Shown: positions 37,243-46,089, counted from the stretch's first letter. The stretch: DNA of 64,000 bases from Phocaeicola coprocola DSM 17136 (GCF_000154845.1 NZ_DS981486.1:1-64000), one strand, 5' to 3'. A program made the numbers and translations. The notes: generated from the sequence alone by a model not told the origin.

Positions 37243-37515
37243 TTATATTAATGGTACATTTTTTCCGTGTTCATTGAGGTATTCCATGATATGCTTCGCT
37301 TCCTCGTGCGATGCCCGGTTCCGGTCATCGTAACGGCGTGTTTCGTCCGCCATGACCTTGATACACGCCTTAATCAGGCGGTACAGGCTTTGCTGAAGCG
37401 TCGGGTGCATGTCCGGGATTGCCGCCGCGAACCGTTCGGGGTTGAAACTGAAACTGTTTACCGCCATTTCCCAGTCTTTGGCGAGGCGGTATTCTTTGCT
37501 TTCTTTAATGTCCAT
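37243..37515 (-). CDS. Unknown helical small protein
   Basis: 90 residues from ATG 37515. Starting at 37545 would overlap the previous gene. Nearly all helical (FNPERFAAAIPDMHPTLQQS, LYRLIKACIKVMADE). No known domain. Second gene of a four-gene leftward unit. Confidence 0.72.
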   Translation of the reverse strand: MDIKESKEYRLAKDWEMAVNSFSFNPERFAAAIPDMHPTLQQSLYRLIKACIKVMADETRRYDDRNRASHEEAKHIMEYLNEHGKNVPLI

Positions 37516-37526
37516 ATTCTTGAATT

Positions 37527-37724
37527 TTAATAGTTCTCGTTGCATATTCTGTCAAGTTCCTCAATTATGGGTGTCACCTTTTTGCCTGTAAGACTTTCTA
37601 TGTCATACAGCAAGTGCTCCAAGCGTTCATACGCCTTTTCTCCCGCTTTTGTAAATTCTCCGGTACTGTCGAATGCGCTACCTTCGCAGCCCAGTTCTTG
37701 CAATAATTCTTCTAATGTCTTCAT
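37527..37724 (-). CDS. Unknown small protein, first gene of leftward operon
   Basis: 65 residues, acidic and helical (MKTLEELLQELGCEGSAF, AYERLEHLLYDIESLTGKKV). It starts about 120 bases after the conserved leader hairpin at 37843-37880. Function unknown. Confidence 0.72.
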   Translation of the reverse strand: MKTLEELLQELGCEGSAFDSTGEFTKAGEKAYERLEHLLYDIESLTGKKVTPIIEELDRICNENY

Positions 37725-37725
37725 T

Positions 37726-38010
37726 TGTTAAATTTTAATAATTGTTTTTCTTTCCCTCTGTTCGGCTTCCTTGTTGCCGGAGCCGCTTCGGGTTTTATGG
37801 TGCTTTCCGGGGCTGGCGAAAAAGCCCTTTCCGACGTTTTTTCTTGCCAATTACGCTTCGCAGAAGGAAGAATTTGCAAGAAATGCACTTCAAAACGACG
37901 GAATCAGGCGCGACAGCCCATATTTGCACCGATAAAAACCGGTGCGGTGACGGACGGGAAAGCCAGACGGGAGAGAATACGGAGACCTGAAAGCGGTAGA
38001 AAAGGACGGC
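37726..38010 (-). repeat. Leading-region leader repeat, copy 1
   Basis: The 5' region of the four-gene operon. The core hairpin at 37843-37880 has outer arms CTTGC.AATT/AATT.GCAAG and inner stem CTTC-GCA-GAAG followed by GAAG. The same layout and much of the flanking sequence recur at 40240, 43915, 46090 and 46985. A gene-proximal box (TTTCCCTCTGTTCGG here) is also shared. Confidence 0.85.
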
Positions 38011-38059
38011 TGGAAGCTAAAAAAGAGAATTTATATATCTATATATGGATAATTGTTGT

Positions 38060-38067
38060 TATATTTG
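38060..38067 (+). promoter_or_regulatory. HipBA promoter box
   Basis: TATATTTG, 26 bases before hipB, embedded in TATA-rich short dyads (38035-38085) that could be HipB operators. Confidence 0.6.
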
Positions 38068-38093
38068 CATATAAATAGTGATATATTGACATT

Positions 38094-38408
38094 ATGGAAA
38101 CAACGAACTATACCACAAACAGCGATATGCTGACGCTTTTGGCGAAGCGGGTCAAGGAGTACCGTCTGGCCGCCCGCATGAGCCAGAAGGAGCTGGCCGA
38201 ACAGTCGGGTGTAAGCCAGACGACTATCAGCCATTTCGAGCAGGGGGTCAGCCGTAACCTGACCTTGGCCAATTTCATCTCCCTGCTGCGTGCGCTCGGT
38301 CAGGCAGAGCGGCTCGCGGAGATTCTGCCGGAACTTCCCATGCCGCCGATGGCGCTTCGGGAAATCGAGAAACTGATACCTAAACGAGTTAGGAGGGGCA
38401 AGAAATGA
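38094..38408 (+). CDS. hipB: HipB-like XRE-family antitoxin
   Basis: 104 residues with one XRE HTH (MSQKELAEQSGVSQTTISHF about residues 29-48) and a short C-terminal tail. It should repress its own operon and bind the HipA kinase. The stop overlaps the hipA start (ATGA). It is one of the few rightward genes in this leftward block, so it is probably an insertion. Confidence 0.9.
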   Translation: METTNYTTNSDMLTLLAKRVKEYRLAARMSQKELAEQSGVSQTTISHFEQGVSRNLTLANFISLLRALGQAERLAEILPELPMPPMALREIEKLIPKRVRRGKK

Positions 38409-39685
38409 TAGAAAGTCTCGATGTAATCCTATGGGATAAAAAGGTCGGCACGCTTGTCGCCAATCGGGAAGGACACCGCAGCAAAGCCTGTTTCTACTTC
38501 GACAGCGATTATGTCCGCGACGGCTACGACATCGCCCCGCTCCGTGCGCCGGTAAAAGGGGTTGCCGCACAGCGCGGCCTGCCGGTCTATCCCGATGAAG
38601 AGCGGCTTTTCGGCGGCCTGCCCTCGTTCATAGCCGATTCGCTGCCCGACCATTGGGGAAACACCGTGTTCAACGAATGGGCCAAAGTGCATCATATCCG
38701 TATGAGGGACTTGTCCGCCCTCGACCGTCTCGCCTATATCGGACGGCGCGGCATGGGGGCATTGGAGTTCGTCCCGCCCACTGCCGAGGAACTGGAGACA
38801 CCGTTCAAGGTGGAGATCGCTGACCTCTACCAACTGGCCCGGCAGGCTTTCGAGGAAGCCGGACGGTTCAACGTCCCGGTATCGGGCAACCTGATGGTCG
38901 AAAGCCTGTTCAAGGTAGGAACGTCCGCAGGAGGACGACGGCCCAAAGCGGTGGTCAACGTCAATTTCGGGGAAGGACAATGTTACTCCGGACAGGTGGC
39001 GACCCCTTATCCGGGCTACACGCCGATGATCGTCAAGTTCGACGAACACCAGAAGATGCCGACGACACGGATAGAATACAGTTATTACCTGATGGCCGTA
39101 GACGCCGGGCTTCAGATGATGCCGAGCCGCCTGTTGGAAGGTGAGCAGACAGCGCACTTCCTGACCGAGCGTTTCGACCGCCGGAACGGCAAGAAGGTGC
39201 ATATCCAGACATTGGCTGCCATGAACCCCCCGGCAGATTCTTACGAAGCACTATTCGAGGCGGCCTGCCGTATCGGCGTGCCGCCGGGGGAACTCCGGCA
39301 ACTGTTTCGCTTGATGGTGCTGAACGTGCTGGGCGGGAACGTCGATGACCATAACAAGAATTTCAGCTTCCTGATGGGCGATGACGGGCGTTGGCACGTT
39401 GCTCCGGCCTACGACTACACGTTCTCGGTCGATCCGGACGCACCGTATTACGTCAACCGCCACAGCATGACTATCAACAACCGGACAGAGGGTATTACTG
39501 CGGCAGACCTGCTGGAAGTAGCCCGCCGGTACGGTATAAAGGCCGCAGAGCCGTTCATAGAAAAGACCATAGGCATCGTTTCGCGTTACCCGGAATACGG
39601 CCGGGAGGCCGGTGTCGGAGAGGAATGGATAGGAACGATAGAAAAGGAAATCGCTGCACGAGTGGAGTGCGTGCGAGCCGATTAA
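38405..39685 (+). CDS. hipA: HipA-family serine/threonine kinase toxin
   Basis: 426 residues, full length. The N-terminal subdomain begins DVILWDKKVGTLVANREG; the nucleotide loop is GTSAGGRRPKAV; HFLTERFDR is the conserved core strand; the catalytic loop is GGNVDDHNKNFSFL and the metal-binding segment APAYDYTFS. HipA kinases stop growth by phosphorylating targets such as glutamyl-tRNA synthetase. With HipB it makes a type II addiction module. Confidence 0.93.
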   Translation: MIESLDVILWDKKVGTLVANREGHRSKACFYFDSDYVRDGYDIAPLRAPVKGVAAQRGLPVYPDEERLFGGLPSFIADSLPDHWGNTVFNEWAKVHHIRMRDLSALDRLAYIGRRGMGALEFVPPTAEELETPFKVEIADLYQLARQAFEEAGRFNVPVSGNLMVESLFKVGTSAGGRRPKAVVNVNFGEGQCYSGQVATPYPGYTPMIVKFDEHQKMPTTRIEYSYYLMAVDAGLQMMPSRLLEGEQTAHFLTERFDRRNGKKVHIQTLAAMNPPADSYEALFEAACRIGVPPGELRQLFRLMVLNVLGGNVDDHNKNFSFLMGDDGRWHVAPAYDYTFSVDPDAPYYVNRHSMTINNRTEGITAADLLEVARRYGIKAAEPFIEKTIGIVSRYPEYGREAGVGEEWIGTIEKEIAARVECVRAD

Positions 39686-39717
39686 AATAGAGCATGGGAT
39701 TTCATGCAGGGGAAATG

Positions 39718-39746
39718 AACCCACCCGTTTTTGTGGCGGGTGGGTT
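39718..39746. terminator. Shared terminator between hipA and the converging gene
   Basis: AACCCACCCG/CGGGTGGGTT, a 10-bp perfect stem with a 9-base loop, lies between two converging stops. Confidence 0.8.
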
Positions 39747-39754
39747 TGTCGTTG

Positions 39755-40231
39755 TCATTCCGCCCCTTTCTTGCTTAGGAGGGTCAACTGGTCGGGACGG
39801 TCGGGAAACCAATAGGCGTCGCTGTCAAGATACACGCATCTGTCACCATTCCAAGGCTTCCTGAAAGCTAATACCTCTTGAGGGCCGAATACTACTCCAT
39901 AATCGTTTGTAAATGCTACCATGTCGCCTACGGCCAAATCGTCCTCCGTTTCCATGACTTCGGAAAGGCGATTATAAAACTCCATGCCTTCGGCTTCACG
40001 TTCCGCTTTCCAGCGCAAAAAATCCTCTTTATGACTTCTGCCCGTGTTTATCGGCGATAATTCCGAAGGCAAAACCTCCGCTTCCGAAGTACCGGACGAA
40101 ATCAGAATAATGCTGTCGTCTTCCATGTTTTCCGGTGCAGAAATCACTCGGTAAGCCCCATCGGACAAACCGTTGTCCGGGTCATGCCAATAAAGCAGAT
40201 TCCCTGTCTTGATAAAATCGTATTTTCCCAT
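39755..40231 (-). CDS. Unknown acidic leading-region protein
   Basis: 158 residues, acidic, starting MGKYDFIKTGNLLYWHDPD and including DDLAVGDMVAFTNDYGVVFG, which suggests a small beta-barrel. No export signal. It starts about 120 bases after a leader hairpin (40350-40390). Not recognised; anti-defence or regulatory roles are possible but unsupported. Confidence 0.72.
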   Translation of the reverse strand: MGKYDFIKTGNLLYWHDPDNGLSDGAYRVISAPENMEDDSIILISSGTSEAEVLPSELSPINTGRSHKEDFLRWKAEREAEGMEFYNRLSEVMETEDDLAVGDMVAFTNDYGVVFGPQEVLAFRKPWNGDRCVYLDSDAYWFPDRPDQLTLLSKKGAE

Positions 40232-40239
40232 TGTCTTGT

Positions 40240-40500
40240 GAATTATTGATTATTTATTTCCCTTTTTTCGATCCCTTTCCTTTGGAACCGCTTCGGGGTT
40301 TTACTGATGCAGTACACGGTCGTCGGCACAGCTTCATACGACGGCTCTTCTTGCCAATTACGCTTCGCTTGGGAAGGAAGAATTTGCAAGAAGTGCACTT
40401 CAAGCCGGAGAATCAAGCGCGACGACCGACTTTCGCATCGGATAAAACCCGTGCGGTGAGGGACGGGAAAGCCGGACGGGAGAAACAGGCGGCTCGTGCC
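40240..40500 (-). repeat. Leading-region leader repeat, copy 2
   Basis: The 5' region of the gene at 39755. Core hairpin at 40350-40390: the same outer arms as copy 1 and inner stem CTTC/GAAG with a longer loop (GCTTGG). Flanks such as CTTCATACGACGGCT and GACGGGAAAGCC are shared with other copies. The rest of the gap up to 40690 holds a TATAAAAGG motif (40568-40576) and no gene. Confidence 0.85.
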
Positions 40501-40690
40501 GCTACAAAAGGGAAAGAATGCAATTATAAGAGGAAACGGGCGGTGGCGGGGTATCCGGGAGGCTGACTATAAAAGGACGAAGGCGGGCGATAAAGACAAA
40601 GGAGATAGCGCACTGACTGTGTTATCAGTACGCCATCTTGTACATTCAATCTTCGGAACCCGACACTTTCATTTTTGGGAACAATCCTTT

Positions 40691-41206
40691 TCAAAAGCAT
40701 TCTTCTCCGAATGGCTCGATGTTCGCTTTTTGGAAAATTTGCGGGTTATGCTGATAAAGAAGCGGCAGGTTCAACATAGCCATAGGGTATTCCACGAAGC
40801 CGCTCCTGCGTTTGTAGCCGGAATCGGTCGCCAATCTGTTTTCTACCAAAAAGTCCAACGCATCCGGGTAATTGTTCACGTCGATAAAGGTACGGTCCGG
40901 CAAACCGAGCGCATCCATTTCCTCCAAATTGACGGAAAGTACGATATATTCGTCTTCATCTTCCACCATTACCAAGATAAGAGCCAACCAGCCATTGCGA
41001 TAAAACCGTGGTACGAGGTAATACCGTTCGCCTCTGAACTCGTATTCTTTCTGTCTGAAAGAGCTGTCCGGCTCTACGATTTCAAATTCATCTTCACCTG
41101 CGGTAAAAGCAATCATAGGGTTGCTGGCATCTACATACGCTTCACCTGCTTTGTAGCACAAATACTCTCTGTTTTCGGAACGCACGATAGCAAATTGAAT
41201 TTCCAT
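40691..41206 (-). CDS. Unknown leading-region protein (DUF4313-like, tentative)
   Basis: 171 residues, acidic and beta-rich: MEIQFAIVRSENREYLCYKA, then YYLVPRFYRNGWLALILVM. DUF4313 proteins of Bacteroides plasmids begin in a similar way, but I recall this family only roughly. No membrane or export signal. Confidence 0.7.
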   Translation of the reverse strand: MEIQFAIVRSENREYLCYKAGEAYVDASNPMIAFTAGEDEFEIVEPDSSFRQKEYEFRGERYYLVPRFYRNGWLALILVMVEDEDEYIVLSVNLEEMDALGLPDRTFIDVNNYPDALDFLVENRLATDSGYKRRSGFVEYPMAMLNLPLLYQHNPQIFQKANIEPFGEECF

Positions 41207-41224
41207 AAAATCTTAACATTAATC

Positions 41225-41345
41225 AGTTGAACAATCTGTTTATTTTTTCCCTCCTTTCGGAAGCCTTCAGGCTTCTCCTGTCGGGATTTGATTTTTACGT
41301 GCATTAAAGATTGCCTTTCAGGGAGAAACAGGCAAGGAATTTGGG
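41225..41345 (-). repeat. Degenerate leader repeat, copy 3
   Basis: The gene-proximal box TTTTTTCCCTCCTTTCGG is kept, and about 105 bases before the ATG at 41206 there is a smaller nested hairpin: TTGCCT (41311-41316)/AGGCAA (41330-41335) with inner TTC/GAA, followed by GGAATTT. The rest is diverged. From 41346 to 41619 I see no gene. Confidence 0.5.
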
Positions 41346-41619
41346 CAGAATTTTATAGTTGCGGTATTGAGCGTCCGCGAAATATGGACGATTGAAAATC
41401 GGGAAAGCTGCTGAAAAATTGTGTTCAAATAGCGTAGCGGTACTTGAATGTTCCTCCAAGGCAATACCTTTGCACCGGAAAAAGCATGTCCCGACGGGCA
41501 GAGCCGTTGGCGAAGGGATTTCCGTACAAAAGGAAAACGAAGGGATAAAAAGGGAGATCTGCCAACGGCAGTGCTAAAAAAGACAGCCGCTCCTGCGGCT
41601 CTCTCTCTGTAGCGTTGCG

Positions 41620-41787
41620 CTATTTCTTCCCGGTCTTGCTATCCGGTTCGTCTTGCCGTTTTTTCGGGGTGAACAGTCCATTGAAACAGACCGTCGTGGC
41701 AAAAGTACGTGCCTGCGTGGCATTGCACAATCCCGCTCCGGGCATTGTCGCACCGTTGTAATGTTTGCAGTCCTTACATTTCATCAT
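41620..41787 (-). CDS. Small four-cysteine protein, 55 residues
   Basis: The frame begins MMKCKDCKHYNGATMPG and ends in a charged tail (KKRQDEPDSKTGKK). Cysteines at 4, 7, 21 and 34 could bind one zinc. It follows parB by 60 bases in the same direction, so it is probably the last gene of that operon. Similar CxxCxHY starts occur in small zinc-binding proteins of unknown role. It reads as a real protein, but no homologue is known to me. Confidence 0.65.
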   Translation of the reverse strand: MMKCKDCKHYNGATMPGAGLCNATQARTFATTVCFNGLFTPKKRQDEPDSKTGKK

Positions 41788-41847
41788 TACCTCTTTTGAT
41801 TGGTTAGACAGTAGGACGGATTTCTCCGTCCTACTATTGAATTATGG

Positions 41848-43602
41848 TCAAGCTGCGACCTCTTCGGGTTGCGTATGTTCTTCGGGTTGTACCTCTGCCG
41901 TGGGTTGTGTATTTTCTGCCTCGGCGGCTTCTTCGGGCTTTGTCTGCCGTTCCTTTGCCAACAAGGCGGCTTTGCGTTCCTCGATACGTTTATGGCGTTT
42001 CTCATACACCTCATTATATCCACTTTCAATTTCGGCGAGCGTGTCGGGCATGTGCTTACGGGCAAAATCGAGCAAGAGGGTCGCAGCAGCGTTATTGCCG
42101 TATGCGCCTTTGAAGTTGTCTATCAAGAAATCCCTGCGGATAACGGCTTTCTGCTTGGCCGTGAGGTTGGCGATGATGTTCATTTTTTCTTCGTCCTCAA
42201 GGTGTTGGTAGGCTTTTTTCTCCCCGATACCGAATACCCCGAAGTGTTCCCTGCGGAGAGACGACAGCAGGAAGAAATATATCATCTTTTCCTCGTCCTG
42301 CGTGAATTTGCTTTCAGACGTATCAACGTCCAAAATCTGTTTCTTAGCGTCTGCAACGGTTTTCTCGACGGCTATTTCCTTGTTACGTTTGTCCTGCTGT
42401 TCCAATTTTTCCACCGGGGAAAGTTGTTTTTCGGTAGCCATGTCCGCATTGGCGGCAGCACTTGCCATGTAACACAGCGTAATTTCTTTCTGCCCGATGC
42501 AGATATAAAACGTGAGTTCGCCCGTATCGATTCGTTCATGAATTGACTTGCATTTTTCCATATAGTTGCTGAAATCCTGCTCGTACTCCTTGTATGCCGC
42601 CTCGTATTCCTCGGTAGTGTCGTATTCTTCCTTTTCGGGTGCTACCGGCGTTTCGGGGTATGCCGTGGCATAGGTATTGAGGTGCTCGACCTCGTACCCC
42701 ATAGCGGTAAGGCGTTCCACCGCAAGCATGTTATTGTTGAAATCTTGGTAGCCCAATGATACGGAGGGGTATTGTTCCACAAACTGCAAGGCTTTCTCCA
42801 CGAGATAGGAAGCGTTCATTTCGGCCAGACAACTCCGATTGGCGCAATTTCCGCAACCACCCTCGCAGAACAACATCATGTTGTTGGTATTGTGGGGGCA
42901 TGAGGCGCATAGGGTCTTGTCGAATGCGTAACGGCTAAGGTCTGTCGTGAAATCCCGTTCGATAAACTTTGCCACCTCGGCGGCTTTCAGTCCTCGCCAA
43001 CAGTCGTACAACATGCTGTCGCTGTCTTTCAAGTGTTTATAGTACACCTCTTTCTGAATATCCGTACCGTATCGGCAAATCTCACTCGCTACACTGATTG
43101 TGATTTCGTCCTTTTCCAGAAGTTCGGCGATTTCGGGTATCAATGATACGAATTTCAGACGGGTACGGATATAGTTCTCGTTTTTGCCGAACTGCACGGC
43201 CAATGACTGCACATCGTAGCGACCGCTTTCCATGAGCTTTTGGTAGGCGTTGGCTTCCTCTATGGGGGTAACGTCCTTGCGCTGCAGGTTCTCCGTCACG
43301 GCCATTTCGGCGGCGGTCTCGTCCGAAACATGCAAGATGACAGCCGGAATTTCGGTCAGTTCTGCCATAAGGGCGGCACGATACCTGCGCTCTCCGAAAA
43401 TAATCTCGAAGCGGTCGGTGTCCACAATGGGGCGCACGCCGATAGGTTGCAATACTCCCTGCTGACGAATACTCTCGGCCAGTTCGGCAAGGCTCGCCTC
43501 GTCAAAGTGCTTGCGTGGGTTATAGTTGCTCGGTTGAATATTCATCAATGCAACTGATACGATGTTGTTCTCTACTACTGATTGAATGTTCGCTGTTTCC
43601 AT
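41848..43602 (-). CDS. parB: ParB/RepB/Spo0J-family protein
   Basis: 584 residues. The N-terminal ParB domain shows NYNPRKHFDEASLAELAESI, FGERRYRAALM (the nucleotide-binding GERRYRA box) and ENLQRKDVTPIEEANAYQ; an HTH follows. The second half is unusual for ParB: a cysteine cluster (CASCPHNTNNMMLFCEGGCG, then CANRSC), long helices and a low-complexity E/P/Q-rich tail. It may bind sites on the element for partition or regulation. Its own operon starts with the 83-residue gene at 43656, and parA is encoded separately to the right. Confidence 0.9.
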   Translation of the reverse strand: METANIQSVVENNIVSVALMNIQPSNYNPRKHFDEASLAELAESIRQQGVLQPIGVRPIVDTDRFEIIFGERRYRAALMAELTEIPAVILHVSDETAAEMAVTENLQRKDVTPIEEANAYQKLMESGRYDVQSLAVQFGKNENYIRTRLKFVSLIPEIAELLEKDEITISVASEICRYGTDIQKEVYYKHLKDSDSMLYDCWRGLKAAEVAKFIERDFTTDLSRYAFDKTLCASCPHNTNNMMLFCEGGCGNCANRSCLAEMNASYLVEKALQFVEQYPSVSLGYQDFNNNMLAVERLTAMGYEVEHLNTYATAYPETPVAPEKEEYDTTEEYEAAYKEYEQDFSNYMEKCKSIHERIDTGELTFYICIGQKEITLCYMASAAANADMATEKQLSPVEKLEQQDKRNKEIAVEKTVADAKKQILDVDTSESKFTQDEEKMIYFFLLSSLRREHFGVFGIGEKKAYQHLEDEEKMNIIANLTAKQKAVIRRDFLIDNFKGAYGNNAAATLLLDFARKHMPDTLAEIESGYNEVYEKRHKRIEERKAALLAKERQTKPEEAAEAENTQPTAEVQPEEHTQPEEVAA

Positions 43603-43655
43603 AATTCATAAATTTTAATTTGTTATTACATTAGATTGTTTGATTACTATTGTCT

Positions 43656-43907
43656 TTATTGTGCGGTGTCATACTCGTATATTTCCGGATTGTCGTACCC
43701 GTCGAACACTATCCGAAACGTGTCAAAGTCCTTTCTGCCCGCCAGTCTGACGGTATCTCTTTTCCCGATGAAATAGGGTTCATTCATTGTCCGAAACGGT
43801 GCGCCGAGCGTTATCCTATCCACCAACGTACAAACTTTGCCGGGTTGTTCGGGCATGATATAACCCAGTGCGTACTCGTTGTAAACTACCAATTTGATTT
43901 TATCCAT
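43656..43907 (-). CDS. Unknown 83-residue protein upstream of parB
   Basis: Sequence MDKIKLVVYNEYALGYIMPE and GKRDTVRLAGRKDFDTFRIV suggests a small beta-rich domain. It begins about 125 bases after leader hairpin 44032-44071 and leads the parB operon. Function unknown. Confidence 0.7.
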   Translation of the reverse strand: MDKIKLVVYNEYALGYIMPEQPGKVCTLVDRITLGAPFRTMNEPYFIGKRDTVRLAGRKDFDTFRIVFDGYDNPEIYEYDTAQ

Positions 43908-43914
43908 ATCGCTG

Positions 43915-44190
43915 TCAATTTTACGTTGTTTTTTTCTTTCCCTCCTTTCGGTTCCTTTCTCTGCCTGAACCGCTTTGAGGTTTTACGGATGCGGTACACG
44001 GCTGTCGGTACAGCTTCATACGACGGCTTTTCCTGCCAATTACTCTTTCGCAGAAAGGAAGAATTTGCAGGAAATACACTTCAAGCCGCCGTATCAAGCG
44101 CGACAGCGGACCTTTGCATCTGATAAAACACAACGGTGACGGCAGAGAATGAAGCCGGGAAAGCGGTAAGGGAATCGGTAGAAAAGGGAT
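43915..44190 (-). repeat. Leading-region leader repeat, copy 4
   Basis: The 5' region of the parB operon. Core hairpin 44032-44071: the outer arm has CCTGC paired with GCAGG, where other copies have CTTGC with GCAAG, a compensatory pair; the inner stem is CTTTC/GAAAG. The rest of the gap to 44372 holds TATAAAGG (44274-44281) and no gene. Confidence 0.85.
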
Positions 44191-44372
44191 ATGCCCGTCA
44201 GGGTTAGAATAGGGATAAAACGGGCCATGTGCCTGTACTTGCGGGCAGGTAAAAAAGAGAAAGATGGTAAGACTATAAAGGAGGAATGCGCCCTATGGAA
44301 ACAGCGGGCGGATAAAAAAGGACGCATGGCTGCCGTCTCCGGGGTGGGCAGACGCGGTAGCCATGCCTGTGT

Positions 44373-44627
44373 TTATTGTTCGTTCTTCTCCAGATACTCT
44401 TTCATTGCCTCGTTCACGATGTCTTTCAGCGACATGTTCTTCTTGATGGCGAGGAATTTCATACGGGTATGAATGCTTTTGTTGATGACGAAGTTGCAAT
44501 GAACCGCCGTTTCTTTTTCCGTGGGGGCTGCTACCGGCTGTTTTCCGCCGGTAGTCTTTTTCGTAGGTGACAGCAACCCGTCCAGTCCGCCTTTCATGCT
44601 GTCTTTCAGTAAATCGCTCTTGCTCAT
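44373..44627 (-). CDS. Ribbon-helix-helix protein, ParA partner
   Basis: 84 residues. A disordered basic N-terminus precedes HCNFVINKSIHTRMKFLAI and KKNMSLKDIVNEAMKEYLEK, the strand-helix-helix of RHH DNA-binding proteins. Next to ParA it would act as centromere-binding protein and repressor, like ParG. It follows parA by 7 bases. Confidence 0.82.
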   Translation of the reverse strand: MSKSDLLKDSMKGGLDGLLSPTKKTTGGKQPVAAPTEKETAVHCNFVINKSIHTRMKFLAIKKNMSLKDIVNEAMKEYLEKNEQ

Positions 44628-44634
44628 ATCGGGA

Positions 44635-45390
44635 TTATTTTAATTTCAGTACCTCTTGCGCCAGTGCCATGTAGTCCTTGGCTCCGTTGCTGTTCCTGCT
44701 ATACTCGAAGATGTTCTTGCCCTTTATGGGAGCTTCGGCCAAAGATACGTTATCCCGTATAACGGTCTTGAACACCTTTTCGCAGAATGAATCCTTGACG
44801 AGTTCGGCCACACTTTTGTTCAGTGTCTTGCGTTTGTCGAACTGGGTAATTACAATGCCACCAATAGCGAGTTTCGGATTCAGGCGTTCCTGGACGGTGG
44901 CAATCACATTCATGATCTTGGCCATGCCGCGCATGGCGAGGAATTGTGCCTGTACCGGGATAATCAGGTAGTCTGCGGCGGTAAGGGCGTTCAGCGTCAG
45001 CAACCCCAACGAGGGCGGACAGTCGATAAGGATATAATCGAATTTCCGGTTTTCGAGCAACTTGCCAATCAGGCCGTTCAATATCAGTTCCCGTCCCGGC
45101 TCGTTGATGAGTTCTGCCTCGGCAGCCGAGAGGTCGAGGCAGGACGGTACGACGGTTACACCTCCTGCCGTTTCAACTAATGGCAAGGGGTATTTGCCTT
45201 TCATCGCCCCGTACACCGTCTGTTCTTCCTCAATGGAGAGGCCGAAGGATTCCGTAAGGTTCGCCTGACCGTCCATGTCGATAGCCAGCACGCGCTTTTT
45301 CTTTTGCTGCAGGGCCGCAGCCAGATTGATGGTGGTGGTCGTCTTTCCGACCCCTCCCTTATGGTTCAAGACCGCAATTATTTTTGTCAT
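44635..45390 (-). CDS. parA: ParA-family partition ATPase
   Basis: 251 residues. The deviant Walker A is NHKGGVGKTTTTINLAAAL, A' is AIDMDGQANLT, Walker B is FDYILIDCPPSLGLLTLNAL. No N-terminal HTH, so it is the short type that needs a separate DNA-binding partner (the RHH protein). It supports stable keeping of the element when circular. Confidence 0.94.
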   Translation of the reverse strand: MTKIIAVLNHKGGVGKTTTTINLAAALQQKKKRVLAIDMDGQANLTESFGLSIEEEQTVYGAMKGKYPLPLVETAGGVTVVPSCLDLSAAEAELINEPGRELILNGLIGKLLENRKFDYILIDCPPSLGLLTLNALTAADYLIIPVQAQFLAMRGMAKIMNVIATVQERLNPKLAIGGIVITQFDKRKTLNKSVAELVKDSFCEKVFKTVIRDNVSLAEAPIKGKNIFEYSRNSNGAKDYMALAQEVLKLK

Positions 45391-45636
45391 CGTTTCACTC
45401 TTTTATTCCACTTGCAAAGTTAATACTATTTTTCGTAAATACTAAAATTAGTATATACTAATTCACTAAAAACTATTGTTTTAGCAGTGTAGTATTTTAG
45501 TATTTACTACTATACTAAAATAAAGTTTGACTAAGAGTAGTATATCCTACATTCGCAGACGAGTGGCTTACTAATCTACTACATATAGGATATACTACAT
45601 TTAGTATTCGCTTATTTTCAAAGGTTTACTCTCTTA
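45391..45636. promoter_or_regulatory. parA control region with repeated TAGTATA dyads
   Basis: Contains a perfect 18-base palindrome AATTAGTATATACTAATT (45446-45463), TTTTAGTAT/ATACTAAAA (45495-45503 with 45512-45520) and a 13-base perfect inverted pair GTAGTATATCCTA (45537-45549)/TAGGATATACTAC (45586-45598). The shared TAGTAT units suggest binding by the RHH or ParA proteins: autoregulation and a centromere in one. It lacks the leader hairpin seen before the other units. Confidence 0.75.
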
Positions 45637-46050
45637 TCAGAAAGGCAAATCCTCCTTTTCGTCCTGCGGGAAATCTGCAGGAGGAACGGGTGCGCCGTCT
45701 GCTCCGCTTACTGCATTGTCCTCTCCGGCTGCCGCGCCTTCCCGCCTTCCGGTATTGATAAAGGCAATACTCTCTGCCGTGATGGAGAGCTGTATCTGGC
45801 TCTCGCCGTTCTTGTCTTTCCACAGGGAAGATGACAGCGTGCCGTCAACAAGTATGAGTCTCCCTTTCGTCAGATATTCGGACAAGCGGATATGGTTGTC
45901 CTTGTTGCTGCGTACCCTTATCCAAGTGGTGATGTTTTGCCCCTTTGAATAATCGTCAACGGCTATGTCCATAGCCATGAATGAGCCGTGTGCTCCTGAA
46001 ATTACTTGGCAATCTTTGCCGATGCGTCCGATAGTGTGAACATGTAACAT
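45637..46050 (-). CDS. ssb: Single-stranded DNA-binding protein
   Basis: 137 residues: an OB fold beginning MLHVHTIGRIGKDCQVI, with ITTWIRVRSN and IRLSEYLTKGRLILVDGTLS as typical SSB segments, a flexible linker, and the C-terminal DLPF tip that recruits repair and replication proteins. It would coat the incoming strand after transfer. It starts about 155 bases after leader hairpin 46203-46240. Confidence 0.93.
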   Translation of the reverse strand: MLHVHTIGRIGKDCQVISGAHGSFMAMDIAVDDYSKGQNITTWIRVRSNKDNHIRLSEYLTKGRLILVDGTLSSSLWKDKNGESQIQLSITAESIAFINTGRREGAAAGEDNAVSGADGAPVPPADFPQDEKEDLPF

Positions 46051-46089
46051 AATAGAAAATTGTTTGTGGCAAGGTGGTTGGTCCTGCCG

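Noticed and set aside
37725-38078. Rightward open frame over leader copy 1, and similar frames at 40231, 46060 and 46877
   Set aside because: They recur only because the leader sequence is repeated; the products are low-complexity basic peptides, and the frame is not kept in all copies.
40496-41230. 244-codon rightward frame opposite the gene at 40691
   Set aside because: Antisense shadow of a gene with clear domain-like sequence and starting within repeat DNA.
45391-45636. Short repeats considered as a CRISPR array
   Set aside because: Units are irregular dyads without uniform repeat and spacer lengths, and no cas gene is present.
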